A stretch of 64,000 nucleotides of DNA from Adiantum capillus-veneris (taxonomy: Eukaryota > Streptophyta > Polypodiopsida > Polypodiales > Pteridaceae). The DNA lies in the NCBI GenBank assembly GCA_014529385.2, contig CM043965.1:10064912-10128911 (forward strand), written 5' to 3'. Below are positions 10,625-20,868 of this stretch, in pieces; positions within the stretch are counted from its first letter, which is position 1; every line of letters begins with the position of its first letter. Below the pieces are notes generated by a model. It was given only the letters and a program-made list of their open reading frames with translations. It did no database searches and had not been told where the DNA came from. The position numbers and the translations under genes were made by a program.

Positions 10625-13004
10625 GATTTCTCGGCTTAAGAGCTTTTGCTTGGTTCAAGTAGACTTAGTCCACTCTGTTCAAGTGCTTTGGTTAGGGAAA
10701 GTTGAAACTATGTCCAAAACCGCAACCGTTTCGTCACAATTCTCGTAAATTGTCACTTTCAGACACCCCTAACTTTCGGATGAATTTTGAGGCCTCAAAC
10801 GATGTTTTTTCAAAGTTGAACTAAATGATTGCCATAGGCATACATTTAGTTCAAGTTTTGCTCTAAGATCTATAGACCCGCTCTCAGGCTACGTTTTGAT
10901 ATAAAAACTTTTCCGATCTGATACCGTTTGTGAAAGTTATGGCCAAAACAGTAAATTGCAGTTTAGACTGGTCAAAATGAGTCCAAATTCAATTTTGAAA
11001 AAAAGATTTGGGATCTCTGTGACACTGTGAACACTCTTGTATGGTCAAAAGTACAGTTGGACCCTAAAACTGGCCTAGAGACATCCTACGCGTAGGATGT
11101 CTATATGCTCAAAATTTACCAAAATTTGGTCCAGAGACTCCCCTTAAGTCCAGCAACACAATGGTATGCTTACAATTTCATTTGGACCTAAAAATGGCCT
11201 TGAGACAGCCTACGCGTAGGATGACTTTTTGCTCAGAATGACTTGAAATTTTCACCCCAACTTCTCCTTGATGTGCTGATCATAGTGGTGTGCTCATAGG
11301 TTGGTTTGAAGTCCTAAATCAAGCTAGAGACATCCTACGCGTAGGATGTCGAATTGCTCAGATTTTGTCCAAACTTGCACTATAGCTTCCCCTTGATGTG
11401 CTAAACTCACAACTATTTTTACTTTTTGATTCTGACACCTATAGGTTGGTCAAATGATCAAGAATCTATTTCAAAAGCCTGATGTCTGTTCTGATGAATT
11501 CCCAAGTCAAATCAACTCCAAATTGGACCAAAATTGACTAGGAGGATTATCTAAGGCTATATGACAGCATGGCATGGTCACATTAGAATTTTGGTTTCAG
11601 AATTATGCAGTAGACATCCTACGCGTAGGATGTCTTTTTGCTCAGAATGAACCCAAACTTGGACCAAAGATTCCCCTAGTCTTTAGCAACCCACTGGTAT
11701 GCTCAAAGGTTGATTTGGAGTGCTAAATCATGATGAAGACATCCTACGCGTAGGATGTCTTTTTGGCCTATTTGACCCCAGACTTGTCCCACAGCTTCCC
11801 CTTGATGTCAGTAATCCAGTGGTACGCTTAGATTTTAATTTGGATGTCAAAAGACCCCAAAACTAGCTGTTCTTGCCTTTTTCAGTCAAAATGCTAAAGT
11901 CCGCTCAATCTTCCCTTTCATTGACCCAAATGAGATGAAATTTATCACATGCACTCAAAACATCATGTATAACATGCACATGAAGTCACCCTATGGTTTG
12001 GTCTCAAAAATTATGCCTTGGGCACAATTTGGGTAGGATGTCTGGAAATTCTCTTCTTTTGGCTTTGATCTGTCAGAATTTGGTCAAATTTCCACTTTCC
12101 GGGTGAATAGGGTAAAACCTACCTTCTAAACACACTGGTCAACTCAGAATTTCAAAAAAATGCCCAGATCACCCTGTAGACATCCTACGCATAGGATGTC
12201 TACTGTTGATTTTTTGAGACTGAAGTGTCCTTGATGCTTCCTTATGCTCTCATCAAGTGCAAGTATGCTTCACAATTGCAAAAACATGCAAAAATCACTC
12301 AATTTAAGCCTTTTCTGAAATTTTACGTTTTCTGACTCCGCCTTTTGGCTTTTGGTCAACAAAAATAGGGAAAAACACTCAAGTCAATATGTTACTAGGG
12401 TAAAACCTACCCTATGAACCCACTAGTGCAGTCAAAATTTTCAAATTTGGTCTCCAGAACCCCCTTGAGACATTCTACGCGTAGGATGTCTATGTTTACA
12501 GAATTGCAGGTTTTCTTCATAGAATCCTTGCAAATGCTCACACCATCAGTCAGTCATACAAAAATATCCACAAAAGCTTGTTTAATGCATTTTTACCCTC
12601 AAAAGCACACTTTTACGTGATTTCAAATGCAATCAAGCACTTTAGCAAATAATTCAATGTTGGATAGCTCTAGATCAGAATCGGGTCACTTACCTAAAGC
12701 TACTCCTACAAATCATATGGGGTTTTGCATCTATGAGTAGAAAAACGCTTCACTACCACACACGGACTAGTAAACGCTTTTATCACCTCACAAATCACTC
12801 GACCACCAACAACTACTCTAATCCACAGATCCTAACTAAACCTATCTAGTCGTAGACCCTCGGCAAGACACACGCTTCCTGGCTATCCACTTGATCGCGG
12901 AATATCCTCTTCCGGATCCACTTAAGAAAAACGCTTTCTTTAGCCGAAACTAAATCAAGCAACCATCACACGAGTGTTAGTAGGAAACCTACTTAGGTCC
13001 TTGT
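10625..13004 (-). other. 2.4-kb leader of the Ty3 element, non-coding
   Basis: Lies between the primer-binding site (13005-13024) and the gag start (10624) in minus orientation, that is, the 5' untranslated leader. It contains no open frame of note and holds an array of a perfect palindrome (separate entry). Confidence 0.6.
11079..12491. repeat. array of palindrome ACATCCTACGCGTAGGATGT
   Basis: Seven copies at 11079-11102, 11203-11226, 11329-11350, 11612-11635, 11737-11760, 12178-12201 and 12468-12491. Three match a perfect 24-nt palindrome (11079, 11612, 11737); 11329 is perfect over 22 nt and the others differ by a few bases. Neighbouring copies are often about 125 bp apart and share flanking words such as TTTTTGCTCAGAATGA or CCCCTTGATGTGCT, so the array is a degenerate tandem repeat of roughly 125 bp. 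Half-sites occur at 12032-12042 and 13377-13387. Confidence 0.9.
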
Positions 13005-13024
13005 GTCCCCGGCAGCGGCGCCAA
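13005..13024 (-). promoter_or_regulatory. primer-binding site of the Ty3 element
   Basis: The minus strand reads TTGGCGCCGCTGCCGGGGAC directly after the LTR end CCAACA. From memory, many plant Ty3 elements have a closely similar TGGCGCCG(T/C)TGCCGGGGA primer-binding site. The tRNA was not identified here. Confidence 0.75.
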
Positions 13025-13786
13025 TGTTGGACGGGAGAGACTCACACACCCATGAAGTGCATGCAAACACTACCTAGATCAACATAATGTCAATCGAGGA
13101 CACAGATGACACGATAGGCACACGGAGGAAATATCTGTAGCTTGTCAAGCTGAGACCATCCTACACATACAACACTCTGGAAGGCCAACTCTACCACAAT
13201 CAAGAACCTCACTGCTCTCAACTACACCACCTAGCCACATACACACATACGGAGGGTAACTCACCTAATCATGCCAGATTCATACGAAACTTAAGGAACA
13301 CCATCCCCTCACTAGGATACACCTGTCTCTAAGCTTCTACACTCAAAACCCTCACTCTAAACCCATCTGCGAAAAAAGCGTAGGATGACAGAACGGAATT
13401 TTGAAAGTGCCCGAAACTGAAATTTATGAGTACCTATGCGTAGCTTATGTCTCCACGATGCTATAGACTACTAGCATGCAGAAAACAGACATCGTTTGAT
13501 ACACTTATGGCCACAAATAGCTCGTAGATGCGTCGGCGTGTACGCTTCGTCTCGCGTGGAATGCTTGGCGTGGTCGCGTAGCTCTCCTTGAGTCTTCAAC
13601 AATGGTGCAGTCGGATCTCCAATGCATTGAGTGAGCCGGGCGTAGCGAGAGGATGAAGCTCACGCTCTCTCTCTTTCTCTCTCACACACAGTAGACGACA
13701 GTGCTAAGTTTTTGATTATGATTAAAGTCCTTTACAAAATGACCTAGGTACCTTATATACTAAGGCTACCTTAGGTTTAACCAAAA
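13025..13786 (-). repeat. 5' LTR of the minus-strand Ty3 element (outer edge uncertain)
   Basis: The inner edge is at 13025 (plus-strand TGTTGGACGG), abutting the primer-binding site. It holds one half-site of the leader palindrome (near 13377). The outer end is not clear, because a plus-strand integrase fragment begins by about 13815 and no target duplication was found. No second copy of this LTR was seen in the window, so the element has lost its 3' end. Confidence 0.6.
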
Positions 13787-14232
13787 ATGGGGTTGAAAGG
13801 TTCAAATGGCTTTGTATTTGAGATGAAGTGGGAATGCATCAGTATGGATTTTGTTACAGGATTACCTTCCACAGGAGGTTATGATTCTGTTTTCGTGGTT
13901 GTTGATATGCTCACAAAAGTGGCTCATCTAATACCCGTAAAGACGACCTTTACTGCTTCAGATGTTAGTCGGGTATTCATCAAGGAGATTTTTAGGTTAC
14001 ATGGTCTACCCAAGCGTATCGTCAGTGATAGAGATGCCAAGTTTACATCAAAATTTTGGACCTCTCTTTTCCAATCTATTGGGTCACAATTAGCCTTCAG
14101 CACTGCATATCATCCGTAGACTGACGGGCAAACCGAAAGAGTTAATCAAGTCATCGAGGACATTCTCAGAGCCTATTGTTCACAAGAGCCAAAGAAGTGG
14201 TTACAATATCTACCTAGTGCCATTGCACCCCG
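13787..14232 (+). pseudogene. Ty3 integrase core fragment
   Basis: The plus strand encodes WECISMDFVTGLPSTGGYDS, then PKRIVSDRDAKFTS and, after one in-frame stop at 14117-14119, DGQTERVNQVIEDILRAY. These are the three catalytic blocks (D, D, E) of a Ty3 integrase with the usual spacing. Zinc-binding N-terminus, chromodomain and RT are missing. The strand is opposite to the adjacent gag-protease copies, so it comes from another element. Confidence 0.85.
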
Positions 14233-14334
14233 ACTTCTGAAACTAGAATAACTACTCATTACAAATGACATTTATAGCCATAATCCGCAACATTTCATAA
14301 TCGCAAAAGATAAGACTTTGGTATGAAACTTGAG

Positions 14335-15293
14335 TTATGTTGTGTTGTTGACCCGGTGGTCAACACATAGGCATTTGGAAAAATTCCACTTGGACCTTTG
14401 TATGGGTACTCTGCTTTGGCCTCCATTTTTGTTGTATCTGCAATGCCTTGGCCATCCTATGATGTCGATGTTTGTTTTGTGGCTTGACCATTGGGACCCA
14501 TATCCAAGGCTAATTTCTTTGTGCCTAATATAAATTTTTGGAGCCCAGATTTTCTTTGCAGGCTCTGTTGGTTGTTGAGTTGCTGAATGTTGCTTTACTA
14601 TTGATAGATTGGAAGTCATTTTCTTGGGAATCCAAATAAACTCCGGGTTGTTTTGAGCTTGAACTAGCTTCTTTGGTACCCATACCTTTGTGATAGAGTC
14701 ATGAGTTAGTCGTATGGGTGTTTGATACGATTTTTGGGTTTGTTCCTGATGGTGGGTTTGTAGTGGTTTTCCCACATCTATTATATCTTTCTTGACCCAT
14801 ACTTGCTCTGTTTTTTGTTGGCCCTTGGGTAGCCAACGTTGCTTCTTGTTGTGCTTTGGTCTCCTTTGTTCTTGAGTCGTTCTTGATGTGGGCGGACACC
14901 GATTGTTAAATTATTGGTTCCTGTGGTGACCCTTTTGGGATCCACTACATGTTCTTGCTATACAAGGGTTTTTGGCTCTTGCTAGTTGTATTTGCCATTA
15001 CTGGCCCGGTTTTTTTTTATTTTTGTCAATGGAATCATTTGACTCTCAATTTTATGTTGAATTTGTACCAGATCAAAACTCCAATCTTTCTAAACATTGT
15101 ACCTCTTTTGCTATGGATGTCCCAACAATAACTGGTGTTGGTTTTGATGATCTTCTACCACATAAAATCTATGTGGGTAGACATATTGGTTCATTGAACA
15201 AATAAGGTTACCAACCCTAGTGCTTTGATCTAGTGGTCTGTATAGCTCTGTACTTCTTGGTGTGTTGGTTGAAGCTTCTGTTCTTGACCAAGT
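14335..15293 (-). pseudogene. second Ty3 gag-protease copy, downstream half
   Basis: Minus-strand frame remnants with repeated W-[IVA]-P-K motifs (KVWVPKKL, FIWIPKK, KIWAPK), as in the polyprotein ending at 5506. Just below 15293 the strand carries broken protease C-terminal sequence. It is separated from its upstream half (20869-21650) by copia element 1. Many stops and frame changes are present. Confidence 0.65.
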
Positions 15294-15574
15294 TGTTAAG
15301 TATGGAGCCTGATTTACCCTTGTAATTTTCTATGGTAAAAGCGCACATTTGTAAGGCCCCCATTATGAGGAGAAGCCATCGTGCGTGAAGGAAAATCACT
15401 CACCGGAAACCAAAATTTTCACGGACAAGAATCAGGGGCAACTTTAAAGGCCTCGGGGGCGGAGGCCCCCGAGACCTTTTTTTTTCACCGGAATATTCCT
15501 TTTCACCGGAATATTCCTTTTCGCCGGAATATTATGGCCGGACGGCGGTCGGAAAGTGGTCAGAAAACAACCGG

Positions 15575-15685
15575 TCGGTTGGCCGGTGGCCGGTGGTCGG
15601 AAGTCAATGACCGGTGGCCGGTGGTCGGAAGTCAATGGCCGGTGGCCGGTGGCCGAATTCAATGGCCGGTGGCCGAATTCAAAAG
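15575..15685. repeat. GGCCGGTGG minisatellite in copia LTR
   Basis: Short GC-rich units of the type GGCCGGTGG with TCGGAAGTCAAT spacers repeat here. Unit number differs among the five copia LTRs of the window (for example one extra AATTCAATGGCCGGTGGCCG unit in this LTR relative to 20139-20868), so it is a length-variable tract. Confidence 0.85.
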
Positions 15686-15804
15686 CGGACTTGCCTTCTC
15701 AAGGGCGGCCACACATGGGCGGATTGGAGGGTCCGATTTGGACTTATTCGCACAAGGGCGGCTACACATGGCTGTCTCTCATAAGAGAGGGCAGCCCTTT
15801 TGGC

Positions 15805-15814
15805 CTATAAAAGG
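15805..15814 (+). promoter_or_regulatory. TATA box of copia LTR
   Basis: CTATAAAAGG, conserved at the same place in the other LTRs (about 20552, 53005 and 57515 on plus; reverse complement near 3522). The position is suited to directing transcription from the U3/R boundary. Confidence 0.7.
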
Positions 15815-16125
15815 AGGCCATTTCTACACACATTTCATAGTGTGAAGTTGATGCAACAAGGTGAGTGTGAGGTGGTGAGAGTGAAGCAAGGCGGGAGCTC
15901 CATTAAGGGTATAATCCCTTTGTAAATTACTTCTTGTTTTGAAGTACTAAAGCCATTGAGTGGCTGCTTTCCCGTGGACGTAGCCCACATTGGGTGAACC
16001 ACGTATATTGTGTGTACTCTCTCTCTCTCTCTCTCTACTCTATAATCTCGTGTATGTAAATCTGTCTCTCTCCATTAATTAATCTACTCAATTATCTATT
16101 TACCTACGCCTTATTTCCTAACAAC

Positions 16126-16137
16126 TGGTATCAGAGC
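16126..16137 (+). promoter_or_regulatory. primer-binding site of copia element 1
   Basis: TGGTATCAGAGC, two bases after the 5' LTR. This is the classical plant copia primer-binding site, complementary to initiator methionine tRNA. Confidence 0.95.
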
Positions 16138-16196
16138 AAGGTTTGCTCGTAGCTAAATTATCTCAAGGAAAGGATTCCTTGAATTGAGTGGGAGTT

Positions 16197-19100
16197 ATGG
16201 CGGAGGAAGGGAAGCTCAAGATTGAGAAGTTCAACGGCAAAAACTACCAACATTGGAAGATGCAGATTGAAGACTATCTCTACCAGAAGGACCTCTATTT
16301 GCCACTAGGCGGTCTTGCGAAGAAGCCCGCAACAATGGCCGATGAAGCATGGATTGTCCTTGATCGAAAGGCACTGGGAACAATCTGGTTAAGCTTGGCG
16401 TCAACGGTGGCCTTCAATGTTTCGGAGATGAAGACCACGGAGGACTTGATGAAGTCACTTGACGACTTCTACGAGAAACCATCGGCATCCAATAAGGTAT
16501 TTCTTATGAAGCGCTTGTTCAATCTAAAGATGGCAGAGAATGGTTCAGTTGCAGAACACCTAAATGACTTTAACACAAACATAAGTCAACTTCGATCAGT
16601 GAAAATCAATTTTGATGACGAAGTGCGAGCTCTCCTTATACTATCATCTCTACCGGATAGTTGGGACAGCCTTGTGATGGCTGTAAGTAATTCTATCTCT
16701 GGAACAAATACTCTTAAGTTTGATGATGTTGTGGGTGTTCTCCTAAGCGAGGAAATGCGAAGGAGAAGCACAGGAGAATCATCAAGTGCTGCACTATCAG
16801 TGGAAACAAGAGGAAGGCCTAAGGAGAGGTTCAAAAACCAAAAGGGTCGTGATCGCTCAAGGCGGAGCAAGTCACGCACAAAGTCAGTTCTTGAATGTTG
16901 GAACTGCGGCAAGAAGGGCCACGTCAAGAAGGATTGTTGGTCCAAGAAGAAGAAGGAGACAGAGTCTCAAGACAACAAGCCAACATCGGAGGCCAATGTG
17001 GCAGGTAAAGTAGAGCAAGATGCTCTAATTCTCTCATTAGACAATGTGTCTAATTCCTGGATAGTAGATCCTGGGGCTTCATTCCATGCGACACCACACA
17101 AGCAACATTTCCAAGACTACACCAAAGGTAATTTTGGGTATGTATACTTGGGAGATTATGAAGCTTGTGAGATTGTCGGCAAAGGTACAGTTTCTATCAA
17201 AACTGCTAACGGAAATGAATGGAAGCTTAAAGATGTTAGGCATGTTCCTTCTCTTTGCAAAAATTTGATCTCTACAGGACAATTGGACGATGAAGGTCAC
17301 AACATTGCATTCGGAAACAAACAGTGGAAGATCTCAAAGGGATCTTTGGTGGTTGCCAAGGGTGAAAAAGTCGGTACACTTTACTTGTGTGCTGTTAGCA
17401 CGCAACCTTTAGCTTGTGCAGCAACTACAGAAGTTGACAGTGCGGTGTGGCACTACCAACTTGGGCATATGAGTGCCAAAGGAATGCAAATCCTTCAAAC
17501 AAAGAAGCTTCTACCAGGTTTGAAAGAAGTGGACTTAGAGTTCTGTGAAGATTGTGTTTATGGTAAACAAAAGAGGGTAAAATTTCAAAAATTAGGAAAT
17601 GAAAGAAAAAGTAAAAAACTTGAGTTGGTTCATTCTGATGTTTGGGGTCCTGCAAGTACACCATCACTTGGTGGCTCATTGTACTATGTAACATTCATAG
17701 ACGATGCGACTAGAAAAACATGGGTTTATGTCATGAAGAATAAATCCAATGTATTTTCCATATTTCAAAGGTGGAAAGCCTTTGTGGAGAATGAAACAGG
17801 TACCAAGGTTAAATGCCTCAGATCCGACAATGGAGGCGAATATTGCAGCCAAGCTTTTGAAAGCTTTTGTGCTAGCAATGGCATTCGGAGGCAAAGGACA
17901 ACCCCAAGGACACCTCAACAAAATGGGATTTCGGAAAGGATGAACAGGACAATCATGGAACGAGCACGAAGCATGCGGCTACATGTAGGCCTACCGCTTG
18001 AGCTTTGGGCGGAAGCTGTAAGTACGTCTGTGTACTTAATCAATCGGTCACCCTCAACGGCATTGGATGGGGGAGTTCCAGAAGAGGCATGGACAGGTAA
18101 ACCGGTGAATTATGCATTTCTCAAAGTGTTTGGGTGTGAGGCTTTCATGCACATAGATAGAAGCCTAAGATCAAAGTTAGATGCAAAGTCCAAAAAGTGT
18201 TTCTTCATTGGCTATGGAGAAGGAGACTTTGGGTATCGCCTATGGAATCCTGAAGATGGTAAAATCTTAAGGAGTAGGGATGTAATTTTTAACGAACAAA
18301 ATATGTACAAAGATTACTTGGAAAGAAAAAAAACAAAAGAAACAGGTGATGAGTACATGGAGCTTGAGGACGGTGAAGACTCAAGGACTGCAAACGGTGA
18401 CAATGTGCAACAACGTCAACCAAATGAGGAGCCTCAACCTATTCCCCGAAGATCTACAAGAGCAAGTAGACCTCCAGAAAGGTTTGTTCCTTCCTTCAAC
18501 CATCTCTTGATCTCAGATTCTGGAGAGCCGGAATCATATGAAGAAGCTATGCAACATGAATCCAAAGAAGAATGGACGAAGAGCATGCAAGTGGAGATGG
18601 ACTCACTACATTACAACCAAACATGGGAGTTGGTTGAGTTGCCTAAAGGTAAGTGGGCACTTCAAAACAAATGGGTGTACAAGATAAAGGAAGAAGAAGG
18701 TGGGAAGAAAAGGTACAAGTCTAGGCTTGTGGTAAAAGGTTTTTCTCAAAAGAAAGGTATTGACTTCAATGAAATATTTTTTCCTATTGTAAAAATGAAC
18801 TCAATTAGGCTTGTCTTAAGCCTTGTGGCTGCTCATGATCTAAATCTCGAGCAAATGGATGTAAATACGGCATTCCCTCACGGTGACTTAGAGGAGGAAA
18901 TCTACATGCTTCAACCAAAGGGGTATGAAGTAAAAGGTAAGGAGAAAATGGTTTGCAGATTAAAGAAGAGCTTGTATGGTTTAAAGCAAGCATCAAGACA
19001 ATGGTACTTGAAGTTTGATCGATGGATGTTGGATCATGGATTCACAAGATGCAACTCGGATCACTGCGTCTACACGAAGAATTTGGGAGATGGGAAATTC

Positions 19101-20078
19101 ATCATCCTAATGTTGTATGTTGATGACATGTTGATTGCAAGTGCTAACATGCAGGACATCAAAGACCTAAAAGAGGAGCTGTCCAAATCTTTTTCAATGA
19201 AAGATTTAGGTGCTGCAAAGAGGATACTTGGTATGAAAATATCAAGGGACAGGACGAAGAAAACAATAAGGCTATCTCAAGAAGATTACATCAAGAAGGT
19301 ACTAGAAAGGTTTGCAATGCAAAATGCAAAACCAGTTTCTACACCTTTGGCTGGTCATTTTAAACTAACGAAGGATATGTGTCCAAAGACACAAGAGGAG
19401 ATAGCCTATATGTCTAAAGTTCCATATGCTGCAGCGGTAGGTTCTCTAATGTATGCTATGGTCTGGACAAGGCCAGACATTGCACATGCAGTGGGAGTTG
19501 TGAGGAGGTTCATGGACAACCCAGGTAAAGAGCATTGGCAAGCTGTGAAGTGGATACTTAGGTATCTAAAAGGGACAACAACAAATGCTTTGTATTTTGG
19601 AGGAACTGATATTTTTCTAGAAGGGTATGCTGATGCAGATATGGCAGGTGATAAAGATACTCGAAGGAGCACTACTGGCTGTGTGTTCATGGTTGGAGGC
19701 ACAGCAGTAAGCTGGGCTTCAAAGCTGCAGAAAGTGGTTTCACTTTCTACCACGGAAGCAGAGTATGTAGCAATGATGGAGGCAAGCAAAGAAATTATGT
19801 GGCTTCACAGATTCTTAGAAGAGCTTGGATTCAAACAAGACAATTGTGTCTTGTACAGTGATAGCCAAAGCGCTATCCATCTTGCGAAGAACTCAGCCTT
19901 TCATTCAAGGACAAAGCACATTGAGGTGAGATATCACTTCATACGCACTCTTTTGGAAGAGGGACAACTAAAGCTAGGAAAGGTGCATACAAGTGAAAAT
20001 CCTGCAGACATGTTTACAAAGGTGGTCAACAAGGAGAAGTTGAGCTTTTGCTCATCTTCAATCGGCATTCAAGGATAA
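16197..20078 (+). CDS. copia gag-pol polyprotein, uninterrupted
   Basis: 1293 codons from ATG (MAEEGKLKIEKFNGKNYQHW). A GTG nine bases upstream is in frame, but the ATG fits the family start. Domains in order: copia gag 1-220; CCHC knuckle CWNCGKKGHVKKDCW at about 234-248; protease with D-P-G-A-S at 291-295, where D-S-G is expected; pre-integrase H-H-C-C near 420-460; integrase with D481, D544 and E580 (35 residues between the last two); RT from about 810 with YVDD at 974-977; RNase H from about 1140 with YADADMAG and SDSQSAIHLAKNS. It encodes everything needed for copia replication in one frame. The serine-to-proline change in the protease triplet is likely inactivating. The RT block has FFPIVK for the usual F-S-P-V-V-K. 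Confidence 0.97.
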   Translation: MAEEGKLKIEKFNGKNYQHWKMQIEDYLYQKDLYLPLGGLAKKPATMADEAWIVLDRKALGTIWLSLASTVAFNVSEMKTTEDLMKSLDDFYEKPSASNKVFLMKRLFNLKMAENGSVAEHLNDFNTNISQLRSVKINFDDEVRALLILSSLPDSWDSLVMAVSNSISGTNTLKFDDVVGVLLSEEMRRRSTGESSSAALSVETRGRPKERFKNQKGRDRSRRSKSRTKSVLECWNCGKKGHVKKDCWSKKKKETESQDNKPTSEANVAGKVEQDALILSLDNVSNSWIVDPGASFHATPHKQHFQDYTKGNFGYVYLGDYEACEIVGKGTVSIKTANGNEWKLKDVRHVPSLCKNLISTGQLDDEGHNIAFGNKQWKISKGSLVVAKGEKVGTLYLCAVSTQPLACAATTEVDSAVWHYQLGHMSAKGMQILQTKKLLPGLKEVDLEFCEDCVYGKQKRVKFQKLGNERKSKKLELVHSDVWGPASTPSLGGSLYYVTFIDDATRKTWVYVMKNKSNVFSIFQRWKAFVENETGTKVKCLRSDNGGEYCSQAFESFCASNGIRRQRTTPRTPQQNGISERMNRTIMERARSMRLHVGLPLELWAEAVSTSVYLINRSPSTALDGGVPEEAWTGKPVNYAFLKVFGCEAFMHIDRSLRSKLDAKSKKCFFIGYGEGDFGYRLWNPEDGKILRSRDVIFNEQNMYKDYLERKKTKETGDEYMELEDGEDSRTANGDNVQQRQPNEEPQPIPRRSTRASRPPERFVPSFNHLLISDSGEPESYEEAMQHESKEEWTKSMQVEMDSLHYNQTWELVELPKGKWALQNKWVYKIKEEEGGKKRYKSRLVVKGFSQKKGIDFNEIFFPIVKMNSIRLVLSLVAAHDLNLEQMDVNTAFPHGDLEEEIYMLQPKGYEVKGKEKMVCRLKKSLYGLKQASRQWYLKFDRWMLDHGFTRCNSDHCVYTKNLGDGKFIILMLYVDDMLIASANMQDIKDLKEELSKSFSMKDLGAAKRILGMKISRDRTKKTIRLSQEDYIKKVLERFAMQNAKPVSTPLAGHFKLTKDMCPKTQEEIAYMSKVPYAAAVGSLMYAMVWTRPDIAHAVGVVRRFMDNPGKEHWQAVKWILRYLKGTTTNALYFGGTDIFLEGYADADMAGDKDTRRSTTGCVFMVGGTAVSWASKLQKVVSLSTTEAEYVAMMEASKEIMWLHRFLEELGFKQDNCVLYSDSQSAIHLAKNSAFHSRTKHIEVRYHFIRTLLEEGQLKLGKVHTSENPADMFTKVVNKEKLSFCSSSIGIQG

Positions 20079-20127
20079 GAAGCCAGAATGGAAAGCAGTC
20101 ACAGGTTTGGTTTGGAGATCAGTCTCC

Positions 20128-20138
20128 AAGTGGGAGAT
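20128..20138 (+). promoter_or_regulatory. polypurine tract of copia element 1
   Basis: AAGTGGGAGAT immediately before the 3' LTR; identical in element 2 and as reverse complement in the truncated copy at 3975. Confidence 0.9.
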
Positions 20139-20868
20139 TGTTAAGTATGGAGCCTGATTTACCCTTGTAATTTTCTATGGTAAAAGTGCACATTTGTAAG
20201 GCCCCCATTATGAGGAGAAGCCATCGTGCGTGAAGGAAAATCACTCACCGGAAACCAAAATTTTCACGGACAAGAATCAGGGGCCGGACGGCGGAATATT
20301 ATGGCCGGACGGCGGTCGGAAAGTGGTCAGAAAACAACCGGTCGGTTGGCCGGTGGCCGGTGGTCGGAAGTCAATGACCGGTGGCCGGTGGTCGGAAGTC
20401 AATGGCCGGTGGCCGGTGGCCGAATTCAAAAGCGGACTTGCCTTCTCAAGGGCGGCCACACATGGGCGGATTGGAGGGTCCGATTTGGACTTATTCGCAC
20501 AAGGGCGGCTACACATGGCTGTCTCTCATAAGAGAGGGCAGCCCTTTTGGCCTATAAAAGGAGGCCATTTCTACACACATTTCATAGTGTGAAGTTGATG
20601 CAACAAGGTGAGTGTGAGGTGGTGAGAGTGAAGCAAGGCGGGAGCTCCATTAAGGGTATAATCCCTTTGTAAATTACTTCTTGTTTTGAAGTACTAAAGC
20701 CATTGAGTGGCTGCTTTCCCGTGGACGTAGCCCACATTGGGTGAACCACGTATATCGTGTGTACTCTCTCTCTCTCTCTCTACTCTATAATCTCGTGTAT
20801 GTAAATCTGTCTCTCTCCATTAATTAATCTACTCAATTATCTATTTAGCTACGCCTTATTTCCTAACA
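20139..20868 (+). repeat. 3' LTR of copia element 1 (730 bp)
   Basis: Same ends as the 5' LTR but about 100 bp shorter. It lacks the segment with the GC-rich hairpin and the CCGGAATATTCC repeats (around 15440-15530 of the 5' LTR), carries an extra CCGGACGGCGG, and has one minisatellite unit fewer. Otherwise the two LTRs show few differences. Confidence 0.95.

Larger units (their letters stand above)
15294..16123 (+). repeat. 5' LTR of copia element 1 (830 bp)
   Basis: Begins TGTTAAG, ends CCTAACA. It contains a GC-rich hairpin (CTCGGGGGC, loop GGAG, GCCCCCGAG at 15452-15473) followed by a T run. A GGCCGGTGG minisatellite at about 15575-15685 and a CT run (16019-16036) follow. A TATA box (CTATAAAAGG, 15805-15814) would start transcription at about 15835-15845. 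A long in-LTR open frame from 15381 is probably fortuitous. Confidence 0.95.
15294..20868 (+). mobile_element. complete copia LTR retrotransposon, element 1
   Basis: LTRs at 15294-16123 and 20139-20868 (TGTTAAGTATGG...TTTCCTAACA), primer-binding site TGGTATCAGAGC at 16126-16137, one gag-pol frame, and polypurine tract AAGTGGGAGAT just before the 3' LTR. Flanking 5-bp direct repeats CAAGT (15289-15293, 20869-20873) are perfect. It is inserted in the minus-strand Ty3 copy, within a protease-like segment. The organisation protease-integrase-RT-RNase H is that of Ty1/copia. Confidence 0.97.

Noticed and set aside
11079-12491. CRISPR-like array
   Set aside because: Regular palindromic repeats, but spacing is irregular, flanks are repetitive, and the setting is a plant retrotransposon leader.
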